Source of the DNA: Actinoalloteichus caeruleus DSM 43889
GTDB taxonomy: Bacteria > Actinomycetota > Actinomycetes > Mycobacteriales > Pseudonocardiaceae
Direction of reading: 5' to 3'
Assembly (NCBI RefSeq): GCF_000429185.2
Contig: NZ_AUBJ02000001.1
Location: 930,001-994,000, forward strand
Length of the DNA stretch: 64,000 bases
In this document: positions 45,609 to 54,854 of the stretch, piece by piece
Numbering within the stretch: the stretch's first letter is position 1
Layout of the letters: every line of letters starts with the position of its first letter
Translations under genes and position numbers: made by a program
Notes under the pieces: generated by a model
Database searches by the model: none
The model's input: the letters and a program-made list of their open reading frames with translations, nothing else
Told to the model about the DNA's origin: nothing

Positions 45609-46330
45609 CCGACACCCTGACCGCCCGGTGGGTGGTGGTGGACATCGAGGGAACCCTGACCGCCACCAGCCAGGTCCACGTGGTCCTCTACGACTACGCC
45701 CGCCCCCGCCTGGGCCCCTGGATCGACGAGCACCCCGACGACGACCGGGTCACCGCCGCCGTCGCCGAGATCAAGGAGGACGCCGGACTGGCCGCCGACG
45801 CCTCCACCGAGGACGTCGTCTCCGTCCTGCACTCCTGGATGGACGCCGACCGCAAGGCCAGCCCGCTCAAGGCACTCCAGGGCCTGATCTGGGAACACGG
45901 CTACACCCACCGGGAACTCATCTCCACCTACTTCCCCGACGTCGTCCCCCAACTCCGGGCCTGGAAGACCGCCGGACTGGACCTGGCCGTGTTCTCCTCC
46001 GGCTCGGTCGCCGGCCAGATCGCCTCCTTCTCCCACACCACCGAAGGAGACCTGCGGGAACTGTTCGACCACCACTTCGACACCGTCAACGCCGGCCCCA
46101 AACGCGTCCCCACCTCCTACGCCGCCATCCGCGCCGCGCTCGGCTCCCCCGACCCCGCGCACCTGGTGTTCCTCTCCGACGTGCCCGCCGAACTCGACGG
46201 CGCCGCCGCGGACGGCTGGCACACCGTGGGACTGGCCCGCCCCGGCGAACCCTTCGCCGACGCCGACTTCGGCGCCCACCCGGTCGTCACCACCTTCGAC
46301 GACGTGACGATCGAGCGAGCCGATGACTGA
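45605..46330 (+). CDS. mtnC: Enolase-phosphatase MtnC-like (HAD superfamily)
   Basis: The 241-residue protein has the HAD motif I in MtnC form (VVVDIEGTLTATSQVHVVLYDYARP), SPLKALQGLIWEHGY, motif II FSSGSVAGQ, GPKRVPTSY as the Lys motif, and LVFLSDVPAELDGAAADGWHTVGL as motif III/IV. It turns diketo-methylthiopentyl phosphate into acireductone. The GTG overlaps the mtnA stop by four bases; its end overlaps mtnB. Confidence 0.92.
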   Translation: MTDTLTARWVVVDIEGTLTATSQVHVVLYDYARPRLGPWIDEHPDDDRVTAAVAEIKEDAGLAADASTEDVVSVLHSWMDADRKASPLKALQGLIWEHGYTHRELISTYFPDVVPQLRAWKTAGLDLAVFSSGSVAGQIASFSHTTEGDLRELFDHHFDTVNAGPKRVPTSYAAIRAALGSPDPAHLVFLSDVPAELDGAAADGWHTVGLARPGEPFADADFGAHPVVTTFDDVTIERADD

Positions 46331-47006
46331 CCCCGCACCCACCCCCATGGCCACCGAGGACCGGGACGCCGCGGGCACCGCCCTGGCCGCCGAGGCCGCC
46401 CGCTACGCCGACCTCGGCTGGATGCGCGGCACCTCCGGCAACCTCTCGGTCACCCTGGGACGCCACCCGCTGCGGCTGGCCGTCACCGCCAGCGGCCTGG
46501 ACAAGGGCGAACTGACCCCCCGCGACGTCGTCATCGTCGACGAATACGGCCACGCCACCCCCGACCAACCCGAACCGGTCCCCCGCCCCTCCGCCGAAGC
46601 CGGCCTCCACGCCCGCATCGCCCGGGTCGCCGGCGCCGGCGCCGTGGTCCACATCCACGTCCTGGCCGCCGTCCTGGCCGCCGAACGCTGGCCCGCCGGG
46701 GTGGCACTGCGCGACCTGGAGATGCTCAAGGGATTCGGCCGCCAGGCACACGACGACCTGGTCACCGTCCCGGTCGTCCCCAACAGCCAGGACATGCGCG
46801 TGCTCGGCGACGCCTTCGAGGACCGCTTCGACCCCGCCACCCCCGCCTTGCTGGTCGCCCGCCACGGCCTGTACGTGTGGGGAACGGACCTCGTCCAGGC
46901 CCGCCACCGCGCGGAGTGCCTGGAGTGGCTGTTGCGGTTCGTCCTGGCCGCCGACCTCGACCTCGGTGACCAACCGGACCCGCTGACGAGGAGGGCACGA
47001 CGATGA
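46323..47006 (+). CDS. mtnB: Methylthioribulose-1-phosphate dehydratase MtnB-like (class II aldolase fold)
   Basis: The 227-residue protein has the class II aldolase fold with MRGTSGNLSVTLG, VTASGLDKGELTPRDVV, and the zinc ligands in AVVHIHVLAAVLAAE with a later His in LLVARHGLYVWG. Order and partners (MtnA, MtnC, MtnD) make the dehydratase of the methionine salvage pathway the best call. ATG 46323 overlaps mtnC; its end overlaps mtnD by four bases. Confidence 0.92.
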   Translation: MTDPAPTPMATEDRDAAGTALAAEAARYADLGWMRGTSGNLSVTLGRHPLRLAVTASGLDKGELTPRDVVIVDEYGHATPDQPEPVPRPSAEAGLHARIARVAGAGAVVHIHVLAAVLAAERWPAGVALRDLEMLKGFGRQAHDDLVTVPVVPNSQDMRVLGDAFEDRFDPATPALLVARHGLYVWGTDLVQARHRAECLEWLLRFVLAADLDLGDQPDPLTRRARR

Positions 47007-47581
47007 CACTGCTGACCGTGTGGCCCGAACAGGGACCCGACGCGGTGCTGCTGCGCACCGAGGACCCAACCGAGATCCGCCGGGTCCTGGCCGAACTGGG
47101 AGTCCGCTTCGACCGCTGGGAGGTGGTGCCGGGCCTCCCCGAGGAACCCACCTCCGCGCAGGTCCTGGCCGCCTACCGCGACCAGATCGAGGAGGTCATC
47201 TCCACCGAGGGCTACGTGCACGTCGACGCCATGCACATGACCCCCACCGACACCCCCGACTGGCGACGCCGCGCCGAGGAGGCCCGCGCCCGGTTCCGGT
47301 CCGAACACACCCACGACGACGACGAGGACCGCTTCTTCGCCCGCGGGTCGGGGGTCTTCTACCTCCACGTCGGCCACCGCGTCCACGCCGTGCTGTGCGA
47401 GGCCGGCGACCTGCTCAGCGTGCCCGCCAACACCACGCACTGGTTCGACATGGGCACGACCCCCGACTACGTGTCCATCCGCTTCTTCCACGACGAGCAG
47501 GGCTGGGTCGGTGACTTCGTGCCGAACTCCATCGCCGACCGGTTCCCGGGCCTCGACGAGATCCGGGCGACCCTCGGCTAG
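47003..47581 (+). CDS. mtnD: Acireductone dioxygenase (ARD)
   Basis: The 192-residue cupin has the ARD metal motif HTHDDDEDRFFARGSGVFYLH (His, His, Glu) and the fourth ligand in NTTHWFDMGTTPDYVSIRFF. With Fe it makes the keto acid precursor of methionine; with Ni it makes methylthiopropionate and CO. It is the last gene of the operon, and a long nested hairpin follows. No MtnE aminotransferase is present in the window; a general aminotransferase may serve. Confidence 0.94.
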   Translation: MTLLTVWPEQGPDAVLLRTEDPTEIRRVLAELGVRFDRWEVVPGLPEEPTSAQVLAAYRDQIEEVISTEGYVHVDAMHMTPTDTPDWRRRAEEARARFRSEHTHDDDEDRFFARGSGVFYLHVGHRVHAVLCEAGDLLSVPANTTHWFDMGTTPDYVSIRFFHDEQGWVGDFVPNSIADRFPGLDEIRATLG

Positions 47582-47589
47582 GGCCCGAC

Positions 47590-47655
47590 GCGGTGCCGGC
47601 GCCCCCTCGGCCCCCACCCAGGACCGGGTGCCCGACCGAGGAGAGCCGGCACCGC
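47590..47655 (+). terminator. Nested hairpin ending the methionine-salvage operon
   Basis: Eleven-base arms GCGGTGCCGGC (47590-47600) and GCCGGCACCGC (47645-47655) enclose inner pairs CCTCGG/CCGAGG and CACCC/GGGTG. It starts nine bases after the mtnD stop. Confidence 0.65.
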
Positions 47656-47758
47656 ACCCCCTCGGCTGGATCAGGCCAAGCGAGGCCCAGCCACTCGGCA
47701 CGACACCGGCCACCGGCCAGGGTGGAGTCCTGCCGACCACTCGAGCCGGGGAGAGACC

Positions 47759-49596
47759 ATGACCAGTCCCGTGCTGCCCTCCTCCGGAGTGCTCACCCCA
47801 CTCGGACTGAACGAGGTCCAGCTCACCTCCGGGTTCTGGGCCCACCGCAGGGCGCTCAGCGCCCAGGTGACGCTCCCGCACTGCGCCGAACGCATGACCA
47901 CCCTCGGCTGGATCGACAACTTCCGCGACGGAGGCCACCGCGGCCCCGACTTCGCCGACTCCGAGGTCCACAAACTCCTCGAAGCCGCCTCCTGGCACGG
48001 CGACGACGCCCTGGTCGAGCGGATCACGCCCCTGCTGGCCCGGGCCCAGCACGACGACGGCTACCTCAACACCCGCTGGTCGGGTCGCCGATACCAGAAC
48101 CTGGAGTGGGGCCACGAGCTCTACTGCGCCGGCCACCTGATCCAGGCGAGCGTGGCCCGGGCCCGCCGCCACGGCGACGACCTCCTGGTGGAGGTGGGCC
48201 GACGCGCCGCCGACCACGTGTGCGCCCGCTTCCTGGAGGGCGACCAGGTGTGCGGGCACCCCGAGATCGAGATGGCCCTGGTGGAACTGTGCCGCCTCAC
48301 CGGGGAGGAACGGTACCTGGAGATGGCCCGCCGGTTCGTCGAACGCCGAGGCCGCCCAGCGCTGGGCGACAGCGAACACGGCCGCGCCTACTTCCAGGAC
48401 GACCAGCCCGTCCGCACCGCACCCGCCTTCCGGGGCCACGCCGTCCGCCAGCTCTACCTGGCATGCGGAGCGGTCGACGTGGCCGTGGAGACCGGTGACA
48501 CCGCGCTGCTGGCGGCCGTGGAGGCGCAGTGGGAACGGACCGTGGCCCGCCGCACCTACCTCACCGGCGGCATGGGCTCCCGCCACCGGGACGAGGCCTT
48601 CGGTGAGGACTTCGAACTGCCGCCCGACCGGGCCTACGCCGAGACCTGCGCGGGCATCGCCTCGGTGATGCTGTGCTGGCGGTTGCTGCTGGCCACCGGC
48701 CACCCCCGCTACGCCGAACTGGCCGAACGGACCCTGTACAACGTGGTGGCGACCTCCCTGGCCTCCGACGGCCGGTCCTTCTTCTACGTCAACCCCCTCC
48801 AGGTGCGCACCCCGGGTGTGCCGGCCGGAGCCGACGAGGTCAGCTGGTGGGGCGGCAGCGCCCTGCGCGCCCCCTGGTTCAGCACCTCCTGCTGCCCGCC
48901 GAACATCGCCCGCACGCTGGGCGCCCTCCCCGGATACCTCGCGACCCGGGACCGCCGGGGAGTGCAGCTGCACCAGTTCGCCTCCGCCGAGATCGACACC
49001 CGCCTGGTCGACGGGTCCCGGCTGCGGCTGAGCGTGCGGACCGACTACCCGGAGTCGGGAACGGTGCTGGTCCGGGTCGTGGACGCCCCGAGGGAGACCT
49101 GTCGGGTCTCCCTGCGGGTCCCGGTGTGGGCCGACGGCGCCTCGGTGTTCCACCCCGAGGGCGTGGTGCGGGCGGCCCCGGGCTGGCGACGGTGGACCGG
49201 AGGTGGCGGCCGGGCGACGAGCTGCGCCTGGAACTGCCGATGACCCCCCGCTGGTCCTGGCCGGACCGGCGGATCGACGCGGTGCGTGACTGCGTCGCCG
49301 TCGAACGCGGGCCGCTGGTGTACTGCGCCGAGTCCCCGGGCGACGAACCGCCCCTGGCCGAGATCAGCGTGGACACCTCGGTCGATCCGGTCGAGCACGC
49401 GCGGGGCGGGGTGGTGGAGCTGTCGGTGGCGGGCCATCGCACCTCCCCGGCGGCGGAGTCCTGGCCCTACGGCGGCAGCCCGGCCCCCCGGTCGGTGCGG
49501 CCGCACCGGGTGCGGCTCGTCCCCTACCACCAGTGGGGCAACCGGGGGCCGGTGTCGATGCGGGTGTGGCTCCCGAGGTCCGGGCCGCTCGACTGA
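47759..49596 (+). pseudogene. GH127 beta-L-arabinofuranosidase-like protein, frameshifted as sequenced
   Basis: About 612 residues over two frames, the normal length of GH127. Catalytic and zinc residues of the family are present: AYAETCAGIASVMLCWR (Glu-x-Cys) and STSCCPPNIARTL (the Cys pair). The (alpha/alpha)6 barrel start is GFWAHRRALS...DGYLNTRW and NLEWGHELYCAGHLIQA. The C-terminal beta part continues in another frame (PGDELRLELPMTPRWSW...VERGPLVYCAE) after a missing G at 49198-49200. There is no signal peptide, so it acts in the cytosol on imported arabino-oligosaccharides. GGGGAGAG precedes ATG. Confidence 0.88.
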
Positions 49597-49864
49597 GGAG
49601 CGGGGACGCTGCCCGGCTCCGCTGCCCCCACCCTCCCCGGCCCGGTGCCGCGCCCGAAGCGTGGCCCTCGGGAGGCTTCCCACGGGGCGGCCGCGTCCGC
49701 GTGCCCCCGGCCGTGTCGGTGCCCGAGCGGCCCACTGGCCGGGCATCCCCGAGAACGTCCTCGGCGCGCCCCGCCGGTCATCACCGGTCGGGCGCGCGCC
49801 GAGGAGGAGGCGCCGTCGGGCACCCGGGACGCCTCGGAGGGCGCTCGCCCACCCTCCCGGGCCG

Positions 49865-49878
49865 TGGGAGCGTTCCCA
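49865..49878. promoter_or_regulatory. Second CelR-type operator (one mismatch)
   Basis: TGGGAGCGTTCCCA differs by one base from the perfect CelR palindrome TGGGAGCGCTCCCA. The bases after it (GAGTTC) also resemble those after the cellulase box (GAACTC). It lies 659 bp upstream of the cellulase start with no gene directly behind it. Confidence 0.6.
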
Positions 49879-50013
49879 GAGTTCAGGAGACCGGGCGTTC
49901 GGTTCGACTCGGTCCCCCGGCGCGAGGTACGAGGTCCAACCGGACCACCGCCTGGGGAGCCGAGGTGCGCGACAGGAGCAGGCAGGCGGGGAGGGAACAC
50001 CACCGGGGGGAGT

Positions 50014-50038
50014 CCCGCCCCCGCGACGCGGGGGCGGG
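50014..50038. terminator. Very GC-rich hairpin
   Basis: CCCGCCCCCGCG and CGCGGGGGCGGG are perfect 12-base arms around one base. It is a likely transcription stop in the region between GH127 and the cellulase, in either direction. Confidence 0.5.
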
Positions 50039-50428
50039 CCCTTCGCGCTGGCCAGGAACGCCCGGCCCGCGAGTGGGGCCGATCGGCGGCCCGCGCCGGA
50101 GGCCAACCACCGCACTCCCGACGGGGGCGGTCGGAGTCAGAACGGGTCCGGCGAATGCCACCGGCGCTCCCGCGAACAGAAGAGAACAGCGTGCTCCACC
50201 CATTCCGACGTGTTTTCCGCCGGATCCGTACCAGGCCGGGTCCAGTCGTCGGCGGCGAAGGCGAGAATCGACGTGCCGGTGGACGTCTCCGCAGGTCACA
50301 GGACCATCGGTCGTAATCAGATGTGCGGGTTCCCCGATTCGGAGGTGCCACCACCCCGCATCCGGGGGAATCCCCTGGGGCCGTCGATCGTGGCACCAGA
50401 AATATCGGCACCGAATGGTGAACGACTC

Positions 50429-50457
50429 TTTTCAGAGTGTTACCCCATTGGTACAGT
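50429..50457 (+). promoter_or_regulatory. Promoter of the GH6 cellulase gene
   Basis: TTTTCA (50429-50434), a 17-base spacer and TACAGT (50452-50457) place the start of transcription near 50464, directly at the left edge of the CelR operator. Confidence 0.5.
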
Positions 50458-50465
50458 CCCTCTCA

Positions 50466-50479
50466 TGGGAGCGCTCCCA
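50466..50479. promoter_or_regulatory. CelR operator of the GH6 cellulase
   Basis: The perfect 14-bp palindrome TGGGAGCGCTCCCA is the site bound by CelR (LacI family) in Thermobifida fusca, where cellobiose releases the repressor. Here it overlaps the expected transcription start, a classic repression position, 45 bp before the ATG. Confidence 0.9.
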
Positions 50480-50523
50480 GAACTCGGACAAGGACGTCAT
50501 GAGGGAACGACGAAGGAGCCCAC

Positions 50524-51915
50524 ATGAAGACTGACTCGGCACGGGGGGCGCGCGGCTCGCGCCTCCGCCGCGGACTCACCGCGGCATCCGCGCTCGCACT
50601 CACGTCGGGCCTGTTCGTGACCGGCGGAGCGGCCGGTGCCGACGACGCCAGCCCGCAACAGGCCAGGGTGGACAACCCCTACGTCGGCGCGGACGTCTAC
50701 GTGAACCCGGAGTGGTCGGCCAACGCCGCCGCCGAACCGGGCGGCAGCGCCGTCGCCGACCAACCCACCGGTGTCTGGATGGACCGCATCGCGGCCATCG
50801 AGGGACCGGAGGGGAAGATGGGACTGCGCGAGCACCTCGACGAGGCGGTCAGCCAGGCCAACGGGCAGGACTTCGTCTTCCAGGTCGTCATCTACAACCT
50901 GCCCGGGCGGGACTGCGCGGCCGTGGCCTCCAGCGGCGAACTCGGCCCGAACGACCTGCCGCGCTACCAGTCCGAGTTCATCGACCCGATCGCCGAGATC
51001 CTCTCGGACCCGGCCTACGCCGACCTGCGCATCGTCACCACGATCGAGATCGACTCGCTGCCCAACCTGATCACCAACGTCACCCCGCGCCCGACCGCCA
51101 CACCCGAGTGTGACGTGATGAAGGCCAACGGTGGCTACGTCGACGGCGTGGGCTACGCGCTCGCCCAGCTCGGCGCGATCCCCAACGTCTACAACTACAT
51201 CGACGCCGGCCACCACGGCTGGATCGGCTGGGAGGACAACTTCGGCCCCTCCGCCGACCTGTTCTTCGAGGCCGCCAACGCCAACGGCGCCACCCCCGCC
51301 GACGTGCACGGCTTCATCGCCAACACTTCCAACTACAGCGCGTTGGTGGAGGAGAACTTCAGCATCACCGACGTGGTCAACGGCCAGCAGATCCGGGGCG
51401 AGTCCAGCTGGATCGACTGGAACAACTACGTCGACGAGCTGTCCTTCGCCCAGGGATTCCGCGAGCGCCTCGTACAGGCCGGTTTCGACCCGGGAATCGG
51501 CATGCTCATCGACACCTCTCGCAACGGGTGGGGCGGCCCGAACCGGCCCACCGGCCCCGGGCCGCAGACCAGCGCCGAAGCCTACGTCGAAGGCGGCCGC
51601 TACGACCGCCGCATCCACATCGGCAACTGGTGCAACCAGGCCGGCGCCGGCCTCGGCGAGCGCCCGACCACCGCGCCCGAGCCGGGCATCGACGCCTACG
51701 TCTGGATGAAGCCCCCGGGCGAGTCCGACGGCTCCAGCGAGGAGATCCCCAACGACGAGGGCAAGAGCTTCGACCGGATGTGCGACCCCACCTACGAGGG
51801 CAACCCGCGCAACAACCACAACCCCTCCGGTGCCCTGGGCGACGCGCCGATCTCCGGCCACTGGTTCTCCGCCCAGTTCCAGGAGCTGCTGGCCAACGCC
51901 CACCCGCCGGTGTGA
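50524..51915 (+). CDS. Secreted GH6 cellulase (cellobiohydrolase type, single catalytic domain)
   Basis: The 463-residue protein has a long signal peptide (RLRRGLTAASALALTSGLFVTGGAAGAD) and a full GH6 domain: MDRIAAIEGPEGKMGLREHLDEA, VIYNLPGRDCAAVASSGEL (catalytic acid Asp near 130), DAGHHGWIGWEDNF, FIANTSNYS, and YVWMKPPGESDGSS near the end. The many loops (two Cys pairs) resemble the exo-acting Cel6B of Thermobifida. There is no CBM2, unlike many actinobacterial GH6 enzymes, so it may act on loosened cellulose or with partners. GAAGGAG precedes the ATG. It is controlled by the CelR box; a 13-bp terminator hairpin follows. Confidence 0.93.
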   Translation: MKTDSARGARGSRLRRGLTAASALALTSGLFVTGGAAGADDASPQQARVDNPYVGADVYVNPEWSANAAAEPGGSAVADQPTGVWMDRIAAIEGPEGKMGLREHLDEAVSQANGQDFVFQVVIYNLPGRDCAAVASSGELGPNDLPRYQSEFIDPIAEILSDPAYADLRIVTTIEIDSLPNLITNVTPRPTATPECDVMKANGGYVDGVGYALAQLGAIPNVYNYIDAGHHGWIGWEDNFGPSADLFFEAANANGATPADVHGFIANTSNYSALVEENFSITDVVNGQQIRGESSWIDWNNYVDELSFAQGFRERLVQAGFDPGIGMLIDTSRNGWGGPNRPTGPGPQTSAEAYVEGGRYDRRIHIGNWCNQAGAGLGERPTTAPEPGIDAYVWMKPPGESDGSSEEIPNDEGKSFDRMCDPTYEGNPRNNHNPSGALGDAPISGHWFSAQFQELLANAHPPV

Positions 51916-51940
51916 CCCACACACCGCGACCCCCGGTCAC

Positions 51941-51958
51941 GGCGGGAATGATCCCGCC
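51941..51958. repeat. Short hairpin after the cellulase
   Basis: GGCGGGA and TCCCGCC are perfect arms around ATGA, 25 bp after the stop codon. It may help form the 3' end with the larger hairpin that follows. Confidence 0.35.
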
Positions 51959-51978
51959 TCCCTGACCTGATCACCCTC

Positions 51979-52010
51979 GGCGGGCCCGGTGCCAACGCAC
52001 CGGGCCCGCC
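51979..52010 (+). terminator. Terminator of the cellulase gene
   Basis: Perfect 13-bp arms GGCGGGCCCGGTG and CACCGGGCCCGCC around CCAACG lie 63 bp after the stop. Confidence 0.75.
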
Positions 52011-52030
52011 GCCGTACGCCCCGACCCCTG

Positions 52031-52047
52031 ATACCCCCAGGGGGTAT
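52031..52047. promoter_or_regulatory. CsoR-type copper operator
   Basis: ATACCCCC-A-GGGGGTAT is the palindromic G-tract site bound by copper-sensing CsoR repressors. It overlaps a likely -10 (TATAGT, 52045-52050) of the following copper genes. No csoR gene is in the window, so it acts in trans. Confidence 0.85.
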
Positions 52048-52091
52048 AGTCGGTGGGCGACCGCGAGCACCCGCACCCGTGGAGACCCACC

Positions 52092-52280
52092 ATGACCACC
52101 CCAACCACCCCCTCCCGCGCCCTGCCCCCACCCCTGCGGCTGGCCGCCTTCGCCGCCGCGACCGCCCTGGTCTTCGCCGGTGGCCTCGGCCTCGGCCACA
52201 CCCTCGGCGCCCCACCCGACCACGCCGAGCACCCGCCGGCCACCAGCCCGTCACCCCACGACGGCCACCCCCGGCACTGA
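52092..52280 (+). CDS. Small membrane protein with His-rich C-terminus, first gene of copper operon
   Basis: The 62-residue protein has one membrane segment (residues about 17-40, [23 protein letters not shown]). It has a short outer tail with histidines (PDHAEHPP...PHDGHPRH). It lies between the CsoR operator and copA, 37 bp upstream of copA, so a role in copper binding or handing copper over is likely (inference). The GTG at 52053 is less likely as start because it would overlap the expected transcription start. Confidence 0.7.
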   Translation: MTTPTTPSRALPPPLRLAAFAAATALVFAGGLGLGHTLGAPPDHAEHPPATSPSPHDGHPRH

Positions 52281-52317
52281 CCGACACCCCGCAGGCCGCA
52301 GGAAGAGGACCACCACG

Positions 52318-54639
52318 ATGACCACCAACACCCCACCCACCACGACCGGCGACCTCGAACTCGACATCGGCGGCATGACCTGCGCCTCCTGCGCCGCCCG
52401 GATCGAACGCCGGCTGAACAAGCTCGACGGCGTCGTCGCCACCGTCAACTACGCCACCGAACGCGCCCGCATCACCCACCCCGCGACCCTGCGCCCCCAG
52501 GACCTCATCGACCAGGTCGAACGCGCCGGCTACACCGCGACCCTCCCCCCACCCCCCGCCACCACCGACACCCAACGCGGCGACGACCCCACCGACCCCC
52601 TCACCCCCCTGCGGCACCGCCTCCTGATCTCCCTGCTGCTGTCGATCCCCGTCATCGCCATGGCGATGATCCCCGCCCTCCAGTTCACCTACTGGCAATG
52701 GCTCTCCCTGACCCTGGCCGCCCCGGTCGTGGCCTACGGGGCCTGGCCCTTCCACCGGGCGGCCTGGATCAACCTCCGACACGCCACCGCCACCATGGAC
52801 ACCCTCATCTCCCTGGGCACCCTCGCCGCCCTGGGCTGGTCCGTGTACGCGCTGTTCCTGGGCACGGCCGGCACACCCGGCCTCACCCACCCCTTCGAAC
52901 TCACCATCACCCGCGGCGACGGCACCGCCCACATCTACCTCGAGGCCGCCGCCGGCGTCACCACCTTCATCCTGGCCGGCCGCTACCTGGAAGCCCGCTC
53001 CAAACGCCGCGCCGGACAAGCCCTGCGGGCCCTGCTGGAGATGGGCGCCCGTGAGGTCACCGTCCTGCACCACGGCCAGGAACGACGCATCCCCATCGAC
53101 GACCTCACCGTCGGCGACGAGTTCCTCGTCCGCCCCGGCGAGAAGATCGCCACCGACGGCACCGTCCTCGACGGCTCCTCGGCGATCGACGCCTCCCTGC
53201 TCACCGGCGAATCAGTGCCCGTCGAGGTCGGCCCCGGCGACACCGTCGTGGGCGCCACCATCAACTCCGGCGGCCGCCTCATCGTCCGCGCCACCCACGT
53301 CGGCGCCCACACCCAACTCGCCCAGATGGCCCGACTGGTCGAACAGGCGCAGAACGGCAAGGCAGCCGCGCAACGGCTCGCCGACCGCATCTCCGCCGTC
53401 TTCGTCCCCCTGGTCCTGCTGCTGGCCGCCGGCACCCTCGGGTTCTGGCTGGGAGCCGACGCCGGCGCGGCCGCCGCGTTCACCGCCGCCGTCGCCGTCC
53501 TGATCATCGCCTGCCCCTGCGCCCTGGGCCTGGCCACCCCGATGGCCCTGATGGTCGGCACGGGCCGAGGCGCCCAACTGGGCATCCTCATCCGAGGCCC
53601 CGAGGTACTGGAGTCCACCCGCCGCGTCGACACCGTCGTGCTCGACAAGACCGGCACCGTCACCACCGGCCAGATGACGCTGCGCGAGGTGATCCCCGCC
53701 GAAGGCGAAACCCGCCACACCGTCCTGCGCAGGGCCGCGGCCGTGGAACACGCCTCGGAACACCCCATCGCCCGCGCCGTGGCCACGGCCGCCACCGACG
53801 AACTCGGCGCACCACCCGCCGTCACGGACTTCCACGCCACCCCCGGCCTCGGAGTGTCCGGCCACGTCGAGGGCCACACCGTCCTCGTCGGACGCCCCAC
53901 CCTCCTCACCGACCACGGCTACCAGCTACCCACCGAACTCGCCTCGGCCCGAGACCACGCCGAAGCACGCGGCGGCACCGTCGTCGCCGTCGCCTGGGAC
54001 GGGCAGGCCCGAGGACTGCTGGTCGTCGCCGACGCGGTGCGCCCCACCTCCCCCCAGGCCGTCCAACGACTCCGCCGCCTCGGGCTGTCCCCGGTCCTGC
54101 TCACCGGGGACAACAGGACCGTCGCCACCGCCGTCGCCCACGACGTCGGCATCACCGAGGTCATCGCCGAGGTCCTCCCCCAGGACAAGGTCGACGTCGT
54201 CCGCCGGCTCCAGCAGGAGGGCCGCGTAGTGGCCATGGTCGGCGACGGCGTGAACGACGCCGCCGCGCTGGCCCAGGCCGACCTCGGCCTGGCGATGGGC
54301 ACCGGAACCGACGCCGCCATCGCCGCCAGCGACCTGACCCTGATGCGCGGCGACCTGCGCGCCGCCGCCGAAGCCGTGCGGCTGTCCCGCCGCACCCTGG
54401 GCACCATCCGGGGCAACCTGTTCTGGGCGTTCGCCTACAACGTCGCCGCACTCCCCCTGGCCGCCGCCGGACTGCTCAACCCCATGCTCGCCGGCGCGGC
54501 GATGGCCTTCAGCTCGGTGTTCGTCGTGCTCAACAGCGCACGACTCCGCCGGTTCGCGCCCCTGCCCGACCACCCCTCCCCCGCCGGGACCGGCACGGCG
54601 AACACCACCACCCCCCAACCGGCGCGATCCGCATCCTGA
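52318..54639 (+). CDS. copA: Copper-exporting P1B-type ATPase
   Basis: The 773-residue pump has one N-terminal heavy-metal domain (GMTCASC, Cys22 and Cys25), eight membrane segments with the Cu(I) motif CPC near residue 399 ([20 protein letters not shown]), and the actuator loop TGESVPVEV. It also has the phosphorylation motif DKTGT near 443, the HP motif ASEHPIARA, and [20 protein letters not shown] near 642. It moves Cu(I) out of the cytosol. GGAAGAGG precedes the ATG. The operon is CsoR-controlled. Confidence 0.95.
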   Translation: MTTNTPPTTTGDLELDIGGMTCASCAARIERRLNKLDGVVATVNYATERARITHPATLRPQDLIDQVERAGYTATLPPPPATTDTQRGDDPTDPLTPLRHRLLISLLLSIPVIAMAMIPALQFTYWQWLSLTLAAPVVAYGAWPFHRAAWINLRHATATMDTLISLGTLAALGWSVYALFLGTAGTPGLTHPFELTITRGDGTAHIYLEAAAGVTTFILAGRYLEARSKRRAGQALRALLEMGAREVTVLHHGQERRIPIDDLTVGDEFLVRPGEKIATDGTVLDGSSAIDASLLTGESVPVEVGPGDTVVGATINSGGRLIVRATHVGAHTQLAQMARLVEQAQNGKAAAQRLADRISAVFVPLVLLLAAGTLGFWLGADAGAAAAFTAAVAVLIIACPCALGLATPMALMVGTGRGAQLGILIRGPEVLESTRRVDTVVLDKTGTVTTGQMTLREVIPAEGETRHTVLRRAAAVEHASEHPIARAVATAATDELGAPPAVTDFHATPGLGVSGHVEGHTVLVGRPTLLTDHGYQLPTELASARDHAEARGGTVVAVAWDGQARGLLVVADAVRPTSPQAVQRLRRLGLSPVLLTGDNRTVATAVAHDVGITEVIAEVLPQDKVDVVRRLQQEGRVVAMVGDGVNDAAALAQADLGLAMGTGTDAAIAASDLTLMRGDLRAAAEAVRLSRRTLGTIRGNLFWAFAYNVAALPLAAAGLLNPMLAGAAMAFSSVFVVLNSARLRRFAPLPDHPSPAGTGTANTTTPQPARSAS

Positions 54640-54854
54640 CCGCCACCCGGCCGCCCACCCCCACACCCCCACCCCCAGCACACCGACGCGGGTGCCGACG
54701 GCCGGGACACCCCGCGCCCCGGCCCACCGCCGCATCCCGACAGCCCCGCAAGGCACTCCCCCGGGCCTCGAACCCGGCCGGCTCCTTCCCCACCGGCGAC
54801 GCCGACCCCCACGGCAGTTCGGTCACCTCCACCCGCAGGACCGAACACCACCCC

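Larger units (their letters stand above)
49597..50428. other. Long intergenic region upstream of the cellulase
   Basis: About 830 bp without a supported gene. Frames on all sides lack motifs and starts. It contains a one-mismatch CelR box at 49865-49878 and a strong hairpin at 50014-50038. Confidence 0.5.

Noticed and set aside
17205-49596. Programmed ribosomal frameshifting in the nine broken genes
   Set aside because: There are no slippery heptamers with pseudoknots, the genes are unrelated, and their homologues are normally unshifted; missing G/C bases explain all cases more simply.
49597-50428. A second, degraded cellulase gene behind the upstream CelR box
   Set aside because: No GH6, GH9, GH48 or CBM fragment could be recognised in any frame; kept only as a hypothesis in the CelR finding.
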